DNA of 64,000 nt from Haloferula rosea (GTDB lineage Bacteria > Verrucomicrobiota > Verrucomicrobiia > Verrucomicrobiales > Akkermansiaceae), in contig NZ_JAENII010000004.1 in NCBI RefSeq assembly GCF_016595525.1, forward strand, positions 62,001 to 126,000. The letters are read 5' to 3'. The notes beneath the pieces are model-generated. The model worked only from the letters and a program-made list of their open reading frames with translations, was not told the DNA's origin and searched no databases. This document shows, one piece after another, positions 24,758 through 34,221 of the stretch. Position 1 is the stretch's first letter; the number at the start of each line of letters is the position of its first letter. The position numbers were made by a program, and so were the translations under genes.

Positions 24758-26548
24758 ATGCAAACACCCCTCGACTTCATCGATCACTACATCGCCGCGA
24801 ACAACTCCGCCGACGGCAGCCTCGTCGACGCGAATGCCAACGTCAGCTGCAAGAATGCCGCCGTCCTCGCCTCGGAGATCCACAAGCAGGAGAACATCCG
24901 CATCCACCGAGCCCTGATGCAGCGCAAGCTCGTCGAGCGATTCGACCAGGAGACCTCCGACCGCTACCTCCAACAGCTCGAACGCCACGAGATCTACACC
25001 CACGACGAGACCGCACCCTTCATGCCCTACTGCGCGAGCATCAGCCTCTTCCCCATGCTCCAGCACGGCTTGGTCCCACTCGGCGGTGAAAGCGAGGCTC
25101 CCAAGCATCTCGCATCCTTCTGCGGCAGCTTCATCAACCTCGTCTTCGCCGTCTCCGCCAACCTCGCCGGCGCCTGCGCCACCGTCGAGTTCCTCAACTG
25201 CTTCGACCACTTCGCGCGCAAGGACTACGGCGAGAACTACCTCGACACCCATCCCGAGGAGATCGCCAACCACCTCCAGCACGTCGTCTACGCGCTCAAT
25301 CAACCCGCCGCCGCCCGCAGCTACCAAAGCGTGTTCTGGAACATCTCCATCTTCGATTCCCACTACTTCGAAGGCATGTTCGGCGACTTCGTCTTCCCCG
25401 ACGGAGGGAAGCCGTCCTGGCCAAGCGTCGAACGCCTCCAGGCCTTCTTCCTGAACTGGTTCAACAAGGAACGCGAACGCACCCTGCTGACCTTTCCCGT
25501 CGTCACCGCCGCGCTCGTCCACGACCGCGAAGAGCCCCGGGATGAAGGGTTTGCCGACCTTCTCGCCGACGAGCTCGCACGCGGGAATTCCTTCTTCATC
25601 TACACCAGCGACAGCGTCGACTCGCTCTCGTCCTGCTGCCGACTGCGGAATGCACTCGATGAACAGAACGACTTCTCATTCTCCCTCGGCGCCGGCGGGG
25701 TCATGACCGGATCCATGCAGGTCATGACCATCAACTTCAACCGCCTCGTCCAGGATGGCCGCGATCTCTCCGAGCAGGTCGACCTGCTTCACCGCTACCT
25801 CGTGGCCCGGCGTGAGATCCTCACCGAGTTTGATCAGGCCGGACTCCTGCCCATCTACACCGCCAAGTGCATCCTTCCCGAAAAACAATACCTCACCATC
25901 GGCGTCAATGGCATGGTCGAGGCCGCCGAATTCCTCGGCATGGATCCTTCTAACAACCCAGACTACATCGACTGGGTATCGTCCCAGCTCCGACGGATCA
26001 ATGGCATGAACCGCGAAGCTTCCAAGACCTACCAATGCCGCTTCAACACCGAGTTCGTCCCCGCCGAGAACCTCGGGGTGAAGTTTGCACGGTGGGACCG
26101 CGAGGCGGGATACGAGGTGCCGCGCGACTGCTACAACTCCTACTTCTACCCGGTCGAGCGCGATGACATCCACATCCTCGACAAACTCATCCTCCATGGC
26201 GACCGCGTCACGCGCTGGCTCGACGGCGGCTCCGCGCTGCACCTGAATCTCGAGAGCTACGCCACCCAAGAGTCCTTTGCCAAGCTCATCCGGGCGGCCA
26301 TCCGAACCGGCTGCAACTACTTCTGCACCAACGTCCGCGTGACCTGCTGCAACGAGTGCGGACACATCGACAAGCTCACACGCCAGCAATGCAGCGCCTG
26401 CGGCTCCGCCGACATCGATCACGCCACCCGCATCATCGGCTACCTCAAGCGCGTCTCCAGCTGGTCCGGAGAGCGCCGCCAGGAACACCAACGGAGAGCC
26501 TATCAGAAAATGGGGCGGGGGAGTTCGGTCTCCCATCGAGGACATTGA
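24758..26548 (+). CDS. nrdD: anaerobic (class III) ribonucleoside-triphosphate reductase NrdD
   Basis: The 596-aa catalytic subunit makes deoxyribonucleotides without oxygen using a glycyl radical. ANVSCKNAAVLASEIHKQ, ETAPFMPYCASISLFPML and ETFVP-like FNTEFVPAENLGVKFARWDR are NrdD segments. The C-terminus has a zinc site (CNECGH and CSACGS) and the glycyl radical region TRIIGYLKR. The protein lacks an N-terminal ATP cone, so allosteric activity control of the usual type is probably missing. The ATG at 24758 follows nrdG; the longer frame that overlaps nrdG is a shadow. The presence of nrdGD together with oxidase maturation genes suggests a facultative or microaerophilic life. Confidence 0.92.
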   Translation: MQTPLDFIDHYIAANNSADGSLVDANANVSCKNAAVLASEIHKQENIRIHRALMQRKLVERFDQETSDRYLQQLERHEIYTHDETAPFMPYCASISLFPMLQHGLVPLGGESEAPKHLASFCGSFINLVFAVSANLAGACATVEFLNCFDHFARKDYGENYLDTHPEEIANHLQHVVYALNQPAAARSYQSVFWNISIFDSHYFEGMFGDFVFPDGGKPSWPSVERLQAFFLNWFNKERERTLLTFPVVTAALVHDREEPRDEGFADLLADELARGNSFFIYTSDSVDSLSSCCRLRNALDEQNDFSFSLGAGGVMTGSMQVMTINFNRLVQDGRDLSEQVDLLHRYLVARREILTEFDQAGLLPIYTAKCILPEKQYLTIGVNGMVEAAEFLGMDPSNNPDYIDWVSSQLRRINGMNREASKTYQCRFNTEFVPAENLGVKFARWDREAGYEVPRDCYNSYFYPVERDDIHILDKLILHGDRVTRWLDGGSALHLNLESYATQESFAKLIRAAIRTGCNYFCTNVRVTCCNECGHIDKLTRQQCSACGSADIDHATRIIGYLKRVSSWSGERRQEHQRRAYQKMGRGSSVSHRGH

Positions 26549-26604
26549 TCGAAACCTCATCGACCTCCCAAGCCGACGTAGTAGGAGCGGGAAGACAGTC
26601 GCCG

Positions 26605-27162
26605 TCACGAACCATCCTCCGCCGCAGCATCCCGGCGGTCTTCCTGGAGCTGCGCGGAGGCCGCGTAGCTCTGGATCAGCTTGGCGGGGCCGGACAGACC
26701 GTCGAAGTCGCCATACTCGTTCTTCGTATAGAAATAGAATGATCGTCCGAACGGATATGCCCGCTTCAGCGTCACCGTGACGTATCGCGCATGAGTGGTG
26801 CCAAGGACCGCGCCACCTCCGGCAAACCGTCCAGACTCGCGGACCGACAGCACATCGGAGTAGGGGATCACATGCTTCCTGCCGCGCCGCTGGATGCGAA
26901 GCGCGTCCTCCGAGTGCTCGACAATCGTCACGTTGAAGAGCCGCATCGAGTACCACGCAAGCGCGACCACCAGAAGGCACCCGATCCAATTGAATCCAGG
27001 GTCGGTGTCGCGCGACACCCAGCTGGACCCCCAACTGATGGCAGTGATCACCACCAGGATCGGGAGACTGATCCACAGCTCCGTTCGTCCACCATCCCCA
27101 TTCAGATTCCGGAACCCGGACCGGGGCGGGGCATCAATCTCAGGGAATTTCAGCTGGGCCAT
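26605..27162 (-). CDS. hypothetical membrane protein with two spans and a PH-like domain
   Basis: The 185-aa product has two hydrophobic segments (LWISLPILVVITAISWG and WIGCLLVVALAWYSM) followed by a soluble part of alternating strands (NVTIVEHSEDALRIQRRGRK, HVIPYSDVLSVRE, ARYVTVTLKRAYPFGRSFYF), which resembles bacterial PH-like domains of membrane-anchored proteins. The ATG at 27162 (MAQLKFPEID) is preferred because the upstream extension is low in conservation-like features. Function is unknown; it stands alone between nrdD and tdh. Confidence 0.6.
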   Translation of the reverse strand: MAQLKFPEIDAPPRSGFRNLNGDGGRTELWISLPILVVITAISWGSSWVSRDTDPGFNWIGCLLVVALAWYSMRLFNVTIVEHSEDALRIQRRGRKHVIPYSDVLSVRESGRFAGGGAVLGTTHARYVTVTLKRAYPFGRSFYFYTKNEYGDFDGLSGPAKLIQSYAASAQLQEDRRDAAAEDGS

Positions 27163-27304
27163 GGTCGTGCACACTCCAAGCACTGCTGGACCACCCTCGT
27201 GGTGCCCAGCCCAACTCGGAGGAACCAATCTACCCAACAGCACCCACTCCGACAAGATCGCCGGTCAGCACCAATCAGGCGCGAATGGGCCACCGCCTGT
27301 GTGA

Positions 27305-28333
27305 TCAGGCTTCCCAATCGAGCACGACCTTCCCGGACTGGCCGGAGATCATGGTCTCGAAGCCATCCTTGAACTGCTCCACAGGGAAGCGGTGGGTGAT
27401 GACCGGGGAGACGTCCAGACCTGCGCGGACCATGCTGCCCATCTTGTACCAGGTCTCGAACATTTCGCGACCGTAGATGCCTTTCAGGATGAGTCCCTTG
27501 AAGATCACCTTGTCCCAGTCGATACCCACCTTCTCAGGGAAGATGCCAAGCAGGGAGACGCGGGCGCCGTTCGAGCTGTGCTCGAGAATGTCGTTCAGGC
27601 CCGATGGGTGACCGGACATCTCAAGTCCGATGTCGAAGCCTTCCTTCATGCCCAGTTCACGGGTCACATCGGTTAGAGATTCCCTGGACACGTCCACGGC
27701 ACGGGTGGCACCGAGTTTTTTCGCGAGATCGAGACGATACGGGTTCACGTCGGTCACCACCACGTGGCGGGCACCGGCGAAGCGGCAGATGGCGGCCGCC
27801 ATGCACCCGATCGGGCCGGCTCCCGTGATCAGGACGTCCTCGGCCACAAGGTCCCACGAAAGGGCGGTGTGGACCGCATTTCCCAATGGGTCGAAGAGCG
27901 AGATGACATCCTCCGGAATGGATGGGTCGACCTTGTAAACATTCTGCTGCGGGATCGACAGGTACTCGGCGAAGGCGCCGGGCCGATTCACTCCCACTCC
28001 AAGCGTGTTCGGACAGAGGTGGCGGCGACCGGCAAGGCAGTTGCGGCAATGATTGCAGACGATGTGACCTTCGCCCGAGACGAGCTCACCGGGAGTAATG
28101 CCGGTGACTCCACTGCCCACGGCTTCCACCACGCCGCAGAATTCGTGACCGACGTGCATGGGCACCGGGATCGTGCGTTCGGCCCATGCGTCCCATTTCC
28201 AGATGTGGACATCGGTCCCGCAAATGGAGGTCTTCTTGATCTTGATGCGAACATCATTCGGACCCACATCCGGCATGGGAACATCCTGCAGATCGAGGCC
28301 GGGACCGGCGGTGGCTTTGACGAGTGCTTTCAT
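27305..28333 (-). CDS. tdh: L-threonine 3-dehydrogenase
   Basis: This 342-aa zinc alcohol dehydrogenase-family enzyme oxidises threonine to 2-amino-3-ketobutyrate with NAD. Evidence: [22 protein letters not shown] start, [23 protein letters not shown], the four-cysteine structural zinc lobe [15 protein letters not shown] and the nucleotide-binding [13 protein letters not shown]. Length equals that of E. coli Tdh (341). The ATG at 28333 matches the family N-terminus and has an AGGAAG ribosome site. The usual partner kbl (2-amino-3-ketobutyrate CoA ligase) is not adjacent. Confidence 0.93.
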   Translation of the reverse strand: MKALVKATAGPGLDLQDVPMPDVGPNDVRIKIKKTSICGTDVHIWKWDAWAERTIPVPMHVGHEFCGVVEAVGSGVTGITPGELVSGEGHIVCNHCRNCLAGRRHLCPNTLGVGVNRPGAFAEYLSIPQQNVYKVDPSIPEDVISLFDPLGNAVHTALSWDLVAEDVLITGAGPIGCMAAAICRFAGARHVVVTDVNPYRLDLAKKLGATRAVDVSRESLTDVTRELGMKEGFDIGLEMSGHPSGLNDILEHSSNGARVSLLGIFPEKVGIDWDKVIFKGLILKGIYGREMFETWYKMGSMVRAGLDVSPVITHRFPVEQFKDGFETMISGQSGKVVLDWEA

Positions 28334-28413
28334 GGCGACTTCCTGAGATGGGCTGATGCTGAAGGACAACCCGACGGTTATCGATCAATTTTATTGTGCA
28401 GAAAGGTGAGTTT

Positions 28414-29499
28414 TCACGCCTCTTTCTCGGAATTCGGGCGTCGTCGGATGTGATCCAGTGGCTGCTCGATGTATTTCCAGCTCAGCCAGCTGACACCCCA
28501 GGAGGTGAGGAAGAAGCAGAGCAGGCGGGTCGCGGTGCCCAGGGTCCCATCGATGTCCCACAGCATCGGCACGACAAAGCCGAGGCCCATGGGCACGAGG
28601 CAGTGGAAGAGGTAGAGCGAGTAGCTGAGCTTCGACACATGGAGGACCCACGGGTGAGTCAGGAAGCGACCCAGCCAGCCGCGGAAGCCGTGCAGGGTCG
28701 CGGCGATGAGCCCGGCCATCGAGACCGTCAGGAACGTTTGCTGGAGGTGACGCAGGCCCGGGACCGGGCGACCATTCCAGTCGAGCGTGTAGAGCACCGC
28801 GTAGGCGACAAGGCAGATCCACGAGGCGCCCTTCAAGCGCCGGTCATCGGTCTTCATCCCGCGGTGCATCGCCAGCGCGAGGAGCGATCCGCCGGCGAGA
28901 TAGTCGAGCGCGCAGAGCGTGATGGCCCCCGGGTGATGGATCTCGGGAAATCGATGCTGAAGGATGACCCGCGAGAGGGGAGCCAGGGCCGCCAGCATGA
29001 ACAGCGAGGCACCCAACAGCCTGCGCGGGGTCAGGAAGATCACCAGCGGCCACAGCAGGTAAAACTGCTGCTGGATGGCGAGCGTCCAGTAGTGGGAGGT
29101 CCCGAAGGGCCACTCCGGGAGCCACGCGATGTGGAAGTTCGACACGTGGAGGAAGTAAACCCAGGGATGGGCCGTTAGATCCGGGGCACGCACGAGCAAG
29201 CCGAAGAGCATGGCCGCGTAGCAGGGGATCAGGATCCTGAGGGCGCGCCGCCATTGGAAGTCGCGGAAGGATCGGAGCATCCATGGCTGTCCGCTGGCCT
29301 CGCCCTGCTCCCTGGTCCTGAGCAGGATGCGGGTGATGAGGAATCCGGTGAGCGTCAGGAAGAAATAGAGCCCGATCTCGAACGGAATGCCCCCGCGCCA
29401 CTTGGGAATCGCCCAGTGGAGCCACATCACACCCACGACGGCGATGGCGCGCCAGCCGTCGAGTTGATGATTCCGGGTCGCTCCCATGAGGAATGCCAT
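28414..29499 (-). CDS. acyltransferase 3 family membrane protein
   Basis: The 361-aa protein has about ten hydrophobic segments and the acyltransferase-3 signature: N-terminal LDGWRAIAVVGVMWLHW with the conserved His, later WTLAIQQQFYLLWPL, and C-terminal LSYSLYLFHCLVP and KYIEQPL. Family members transfer acyl groups to cell-surface polysaccharides, lipids or peptidoglycan. The acceptor cannot be told from the sequence. It ends 80 nt upstream of the tdh start on the same strand and may share a transcript with it. Confidence 0.85.
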   Translation of the reverse strand: MAFLMGATRNHQLDGWRAIAVVGVMWLHWAIPKWRGGIPFEIGLYFFLTLTGFLITRILLRTREQGEASGQPWMLRSFRDFQWRRALRILIPCYAAMLFGLLVRAPDLTAHPWVYFLHVSNFHIAWLPEWPFGTSHYWTLAIQQQFYLLWPLVIFLTPRRLLGASLFMLAALAPLSRVILQHRFPEIHHPGAITLCALDYLAGGSLLALAMHRGMKTDDRRLKGASWICLVAYAVLYTLDWNGRPVPGLRHLQQTFLTVSMAGLIAATLHGFRGWLGRFLTHPWVLHVSKLSYSLYLFHCLVPMGLGFVVPMLWDIDGTLGTATRLLCFFLTSWGVSWLSWKYIEQPLDHIRRRPNSEKEA

Positions 29500-30026
29500 G
29501 CCGAGTCAGATCGGCCCAAGAGGCAAGCCCGGATCGCGCAAAGGGTGGATCCGGAACTGGAATGGGGCAGGGGGGACGTATCAGGTTGCGGCGGCGATCC
29601 ACCGGTCGACGACTTCAAGAATGCCCGACCCGGATGAACTCCAGCAACCGTAGTAGATCATCTGCTTTTCTAACAGTTTCCGGTTTGCTGGTCATTTCAT
29701 GCAGCAAGCCGAGCGCACTCCGGGACCGAGCACCGGCCTGAGCCTCGCGGTCTCCCGCTCTGCCCCGGTATTCCGACGCGATTTGACTCACCGGGGGATG
29801 CGTTCACGCGCCTTCCGGGAGATGCATTCGTGGCCTGCGTAGGTCCCGACGCCGGGGGCTGACAAATCCGCTTGCGCCGCGGGCTTCCCGCTCGTTTACT
29901 TCCGCCGCTGTCAGGGGCCGTGGAGGTTCGGCAGACGAACCCCGCCAGGCCTTGATCGGAGCAACGGTAGTTTGTCCGGATTTGCCGCGGTTCCCTGGCA
30001 GCACTTTTTTTGCCCGTGTGGGCAGG
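29500..30026. other. 527-nt intergenic stretch, no gene seen
   Basis: No supportable gene, RNA or clear terminator was found. A 94-codon minus frame (29804-30088) overlaps the next gene and is Arg/Pro-rich, typical of a chance frame in GC-rich DNA. A G-C rich segment precedes an A/T run near 30003-30011, which could help end transcription of the hydrolase gene on the minus strand. The upstream region of the acyltransferase gene must hold its promoter. Confidence 0.5.
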
Positions 30027-31436
30027 TCACTGCTCGGGGCTCGACGGTTCGACCACGATCTCCACCGGAAAGGCCATGGTGGGATCACCCCGCTCGACGA
30101 GCGTTCTCGCCAAGGTCTCGAGCTTTCGCTCAGGAATCCCGGAGAAGGCCGGCTCGCCGTTCACTGCGATCTTCACGGGCTTGCCGAGATCGAGCATCTG
30201 GTCATCGAGCAGGACGCGCACGGCCACCTCGTCGAGATCGGCTTCGGTCTCGGCCGCGGGCCATTTCAGGTCCACTCGATTGGCGTCCTTGTTCAGCCGC
30301 GCCGCCATCGGGATGCGCCCCTCGATGCCGGCGTCGCTCAGACCCAGCCAATAGAAGGCACTGCGACGGTTCCCACCGAGGTTCCTGGACGTCCAGACCA
30401 CCGTGTCCGGTCTGGCTTCGCGCCGATGCGCAATCATCCACTCGCTGCCGGGCCGATAGTCGATGCCGTGGCCCTTCCCCACCTGCACGTTCACTTCGTG
30501 CTCGTAGCCGCCGTACAGTTTTTTGAACTCATCCATCCGCTGGTGGAACTCCTTGGCCAGGCCCACCCGGTTGAAGGTCGTGTCGTTCTCGCCAACGTCG
30601 GTGCGGAAGGCGAGATTGCGCAGGTTCTCGGCGGGCACGTCCTTGCCGACGCCCCCGGCCATGGCATTCGCCCCACCGAATCGGTCCGCCATGAACGGCC
30701 CGAGGATCTGAGTGCCATAGCACCCCTCCGAGACGCCCATCAGGTAAACGCGGTTGGGATCGACGTTCCATTCGCGGATGCCGTGTTCCACGACCATGTC
30801 GATGGCGTCCTGCACATGCGCGTGCCACCAGCGGCCCAGTCGATCATCCGCCATGCGAGGGATGAAGAACAGGCCCTCACCCTCGTACACCTGAGCGGCA
30901 AGGCCGGCCTGGGACTGCCACTCCCGGCTGTTCACCGCCCATGAATGCGGGCCCTCGGCCTTGTTGTTCTGTCCGCCGCCGTGCATGCAGAAATACAGTG
31001 CCCGGCCCTGCTCGGGAACCGGTTCGGTCTCCTTGCGCAGGACGACGAATGGCATGCGGTGTTCTCCGAGGCTCAGCACCCCGGGTTCCAAGCCACCCTT
31101 TCCGTCCTTCGCCTGGGCCACGACTTCGGCCAAGGTGGGAGGAAGGGGGCCCAACTCCTCGGCGGTCGGATCCTTCCGGCGGAACTCGCGCAGCATCGAC
31201 CACAATTCAGCGCGGGCCCGAGCGACATCATCCGCATTGGTGAGTGCAGGCCAGCTGTCATCGCCGGGCCACGCCTGATCTGGGTGGGCGAGCCAATCAC
31301 CAAGCAGGCGACGCTGCTCCACGCTGAGAAACCCGTCGGCTTGCTCCGGAGTGAGCTCCAGTTTCACCGCACCATCCTCCGCGCTGGCGAAAACCGCCAA
31401 GGCGAGCAGGCAGACCATCTTGATTCCCCATGTCAT
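30027..31436 (-). CDS. secreted alpha/beta hydrolase (peptidase/esterase-like)
   Basis: The 469-aa product begins with a signal peptide (MTWGIKMVCLLALAVFASA). The central part is an alpha/beta hydrolase: CMHGGGQN supplies the oxyanion hole (about residues 151-157), GVSEGCYG carries the nucleophile Ser236, and a late KGHGIDYRPG segment has a candidate His. It resembles PHB-depolymerase/Dlh-like esterases and the planctomycete/verrucomicrobial secreted hydrolases of unclear substrate. It follows the M23 peptidase gene in the minus-strand envelope block. The ATG at 31436 is preferred over a GTG six codons upstream. Confidence 0.75.
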   Translation of the reverse strand: MTWGIKMVCLLALAVFASAEDGAVKLELTPEQADGFLSVEQRRLLGDWLAHPDQAWPGDDSWPALTNADDVARARAELWSMLREFRRKDPTAEELGPLPPTLAEVVAQAKDGKGGLEPGVLSLGEHRMPFVVLRKETEPVPEQGRALYFCMHGGGQNNKAEGPHSWAVNSREWQSQAGLAAQVYEGEGLFFIPRMADDRLGRWWHAHVQDAIDMVVEHGIREWNVDPNRVYLMGVSEGCYGTQILGPFMADRFGGANAMAGGVGKDVPAENLRNLAFRTDVGENDTTFNRVGLAKEFHQRMDEFKKLYGGYEHEVNVQVGKGHGIDYRPGSEWMIAHRREARPDTVVWTSRNLGGNRRSAFYWLGLSDAGIEGRIPMAARLNKDANRVDLKWPAAETEADLDEVAVRVLLDDQMLDLGKPVKIAVNGEPAFSGIPERKLETLARTLVERGDPTMAFPVEIVVEPSSPEQ

Positions 31437-31496
31437 CTGCCGGGCAAGCGTCACCCGGGTCCCGATCTTTCTTTCGCAGCGGGAAACTCCGCGGAA

Positions 31497-32321
31497 TCAC
31501 TTGCCGTTCCCATCAAAGATCTCGCCGAGACGGGCGGCATCCTCGGGCGAAAGCTCGAGACGGTTCCACGGGCTGTCCTTGTCCATCGCGTAGGGGAGGA
31601 TGGATGGCGCAGGGCGATCCTCCGGGGCACCCCGCAGCGCGACGATCGTTTCGCTGGGATTCAAGCGGTTGAGCGGCAGCATGCTGTAGCCTCCTCCGAT
31701 GTCCACCCCGTCGCTTTCGCGCATCTCGAAATGAAGGTGGGCAGGGTAGTAACCATTGGCCGTCCCGACCTTGCCGATCCGCTGACCCCGCTCCACGGTC
31801 GTCCCCACCGCCACATCCATCTGGTCGAGGTGAGCATACATGCTGTGGAGCGAGCGTCCATCCGTCGTGTGATGGCCGACCACGAGGGTCTTTCCCCAGC
31901 CTGGTGAAGGCTCACCGGCATAGAGCACGAGACCATCCGCCGTCGCAAACACCGGGTCACCGAGATCCGAATTCATCCCGCCGATGCCATTCAGGTCGTC
32001 GCCAGTGTGGTGGCCGCCGCGCTTGTCATTCATCTCCCAGAATTTCTGCGCATTGTAGGTGAGCCCACCGGTCTCGCTCCCCATCGGGGAATCGAAGCGG
32101 GCCGCCCGCGGCAGCTTCACCCGGTCCCAGGCACTGAGCTGATGGAGCCGGTGCCGTGGCTGGCCGTCCTCCGGCAGGAGCAGGGGGGCATCCGCCGTCT
32201 GGTAGTTCGCCAGTGACTCGATGGCGGGAAGATCATGCGAGGGACCCCGCCAGATCGCGACGAAGATCATGAGACCACCGAGCAGGATCAAGGAAATCGT
32301 GACTGGATTGAAGAGCTTCAA
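31497..32321 (-). CDS. M23 family metallopeptidase (LytM-like)
   Basis: The 274-aa product has an N-terminal membrane anchor (NPVTISLILLGGLMIFVAIW) and an M23 domain with the zinc ligands visible in HHTGDDLNG and HLHFEMRES; AHLDQMDVAVGTTVERGQRIGKVG is the conserved strand between them. M23 enzymes cut peptide cross-links in peptidoglycan. It lies in a run of envelope genes with an OmpA-domain protein and HtrA protease, which suggests a role in wall remodelling. Both metal-binding motifs are intact, so it is probably active. Confidence 0.88.
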   Translation of the reverse strand: MKLFNPVTISLILLGGLMIFVAIWRGPSHDLPAIESLANYQTADAPLLLPEDGQPRHRLHQLSAWDRVKLPRAARFDSPMGSETGGLTYNAQKFWEMNDKRGGHHTGDDLNGIGGMNSDLGDPVFATADGLVLYAGEPSPGWGKTLVVGHHTTDGRSLHSMYAHLDQMDVAVGTTVERGQRIGKVGTANGYYPAHLHFEMRESDGVDIGGGYSMLPLNRLNPSETIVALRGAPEDRPAPSILPYAMDKDSPWNRLELSPEDAARLGEIFDGNGK

Positions 32322-32427
32322 ATTACGATAAAACTAGTAGTTTCAGGAACGCTGCAGATCGCACCCGACGCACCCCCACCATGAAACCGATTTGAAATGG
32401 GACAAGATCATATGCGATTCCCCAGGT

Positions 32428-32805
32428 TCACGGGGACGGCTTTGGTTCGCGTTTCTCATCGGGGTCACCCGCACCTTTTCGCAACAGGGCCAGCCCTGCG
32501 ATGAACACGCCCACGCCGAGGTAGTTGAGCCACCTCGCTGCATTCGGATCCAGAAGCTGCCCATCCATGCTCCGCTGCGCGACCCAGAGGCTGCCTCCCG
32601 TCTCCCACGGAATGCGGATGTCCCGATCGCTTTCGCCATCGATGGTCCCGGAGATGATCCCGGATGGCTCATGCACATGCGGGGCGAGGGCATCCCGATA
32701 GCGGGTCGCGGCTTCGGCACCACGGAACAGGGTGGTCGTCGAAATTTGAACCAAGAAGAGCCCGAGGGCCCACAACAGCCCGCCAACAAGCACTCTCGGT
32801 TTCAT
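32428..32805 (-). CDS. small membrane protein, two spans, unknown
   Basis: The 125-aa product has an N-terminal helix (VLVGGLLWALGLFLVQI), a periplasm-like middle of about 60 residues, and a second helix (WLNYLGVGVFIAGLALL) followed by a charged tail. No family is recognised. Its start is ambiguous: an ATG at 32817 has no ribosome site, while 32805 has a GAGG six nt upstream, so the shorter form is chosen. It begins about 17 nt after the OmpA-domain gene, so it is likely cotranscribed. Confidence 0.6.
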   Translation of the reverse strand: MKPRVLVGGLLWALGLFLVQISTTTLFRGAEAATRYRDALAPHVHEPSGIISGTIDGESDRDIRIPWETGGSLWVAQRSMDGQLLDPNAARWLNYLGVGVFIAGLALLRKGAGDPDEKREPKPSP

Positions 32806-32822
32806 CAACTCCCTCATGGCGG

Positions 32823-34169
32823 TCAGAAATCCAGATAGATTTCCGAGCGCCGGTTGGCGCGGCGGCCATCGGGGTTGTCCTCACCACTTTCGGTGAAGTT
32901 CGGCCGGCGCGGTTGGGTCTGGCCTTCTCCGACGGTCACGATCTGCTTTGGTTCGACACCGCAGCGGATCAGAAAGTCACGGACGCTCAGCGCGCGTTCC
33001 GACGAGAGTTTCTCGTTGTAGTCCTCCGTGCCGAGGGCATCGGTGTGACCGGAAATGGTCAGCTTCTTCTCGGTGTCCAGACGCAGCAGGTCGGCCACGA
33101 TTTCCAGCTGGCGCTCGGTTCGCGGGGTGAGCCCGGCGGCATCGAAATCAAAGTAGAGGACCAGCGTATCGCCGCCCTTCGGGTTCTTCAGCAGCGGGGT
33201 GTAGTGAACGTCGCCCCCAGCGACCCGGCGGGCATAGTCAGCGAGCAGTTGATCCAGATTGATCTCGGTCACGCGCCAGGTCTCATCGGCATCACCGCGA
33301 CGCAGGGTCATGGAAAACTGGGCGAGCTCCGACCCGTCACCCGCCAGCACATTGGCAAGGAACCCGGCGTCCTGCTCACGCTGGAACATGGCGCGGAGAG
33401 GCTTCTGGGGCCGCATCCGGTAGTTGCCCTCTTCAAACAGGATGCACAGGCCGGCGATCTTGGCATCGGAGACGCGGGTGGTGTCCACGAACGCCTTCGC
33501 CAGCTCGAACTGCTGGTGGAAGGTGGCCTGCAGGAAGGCATCGGCAATGCCCAGAGCATCGACATGCAGCGCCTTCGGAGCGACTTCGCCTGGGGCAGGG
33601 GGAAGGGCCATCGAATCGACCCCCCAGGTGCCGTCCTTGCGCAGCAGATCGAAGAACAATCGGTCGCGACCCGGCTCCGCTCCGTCGAGGTGCAGCGCCC
33701 AGCGGGAGTGCTCATTGAGCGCGATCTCACCCACTTCCCGGGCTGGCTCCGGGTGCTGGAACCGCAGCGGCCCGGCCTCGGCCAGGGCAGCCAGACGGGC
33801 GCGGGTCTCAGGCGTCAGCGCCGATTCACCGATCAGGCCGCCGGCGCGCTTGAGATCGCCGGCTTCCAGCGCCTCGCTGATCTCGTTCATGAGTTCAGCC
33901 GGATTGCGTTTGCGGGCACCCAGGCCGGCATTCTCCAGCGCCTCCAGAGGCGACGACGGGGCGTCGCCCTCGGTCTCGGCCAATTCCGGGATGGGATCGA
34001 CTTCAGGCATCGGGGAAGGTTGCTCCTCGATGACGCGGACCGGCTCCTCCACGACGGGAGCCGTCGGCTCGGGGGTCGGCTTCGCGTGGCGGTTGAGATA
34101 CAGGAAGGTGACCAGCGCGCCCAAGGCGAGCGCGCCCAGGATCATGGGGAGTTGGGAACGGGACATCAT
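32823..34169 (-). CDS. OmpA-family peptidoglycan-binding protein, membrane-anchored
   Basis: The 448-aa protein has an N-terminal membrane helix (PMILGALALGALVTFLYL), a Pro/Glu-rich linker of about 50 residues, a middle domain of unknown type, and a C-terminal OmpA domain: LVLYFDFDAAGLTP, ISGHTDALGTEDYNEKLSSERA and RRANRRSEIYLDF. The Asp and Arg used to bind meso-diaminopimelate in this domain are present. It would tether the inner membrane to the wall. It follows the HtrA-type gene (52 nt) in the same direction. Confidence 0.85.
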   Translation of the reverse strand: MMSRSQLPMILGALALGALVTFLYLNRHAKPTPEPTAPVVEEPVRVIEEQPSPMPEVDPIPELAETEGDAPSSPLEALENAGLGARKRNPAELMNEISEALEAGDLKRAGGLIGESALTPETRARLAALAEAGPLRFQHPEPAREVGEIALNEHSRWALHLDGAEPGRDRLFFDLLRKDGTWGVDSMALPPAPGEVAPKALHVDALGIADAFLQATFHQQFELAKAFVDTTRVSDAKIAGLCILFEEGNYRMRPQKPLRAMFQREQDAGFLANVLAGDGSELAQFSMTLRRGDADETWRVTEINLDQLLADYARRVAGGDVHYTPLLKNPKGGDTLVLYFDFDAAGLTPRTERQLEIVADLLRLDTEKKLTISGHTDALGTEDYNEKLSSERALSVRDFLIRCGVEPKQIVTVGEGQTQPRRPNFTESGEDNPDGRRANRRSEIYLDF

Positions 34170-34221
34170 GGGTCAGACGGGGTGTCCCGCCGCAGATGAG
34201 AACGGAGGAACGGGTCGTGGT

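Noticed and set aside
29804-30088. 94-aa minus-strand frame in the 527-nt gap
   Set aside because: It is Arg/Pro-rich, overlaps the end of the hydrolase gene, and has no ribosome site or relatives I recognise.
32664-34199. 511-aa plus-strand frame
   Set aside because: It is the shadow of the OmpA-domain gene on the other strand; its product is Gln/Arg/Gly-rich with no recognisable fold, whereas the minus-strand protein has an OmpA domain.
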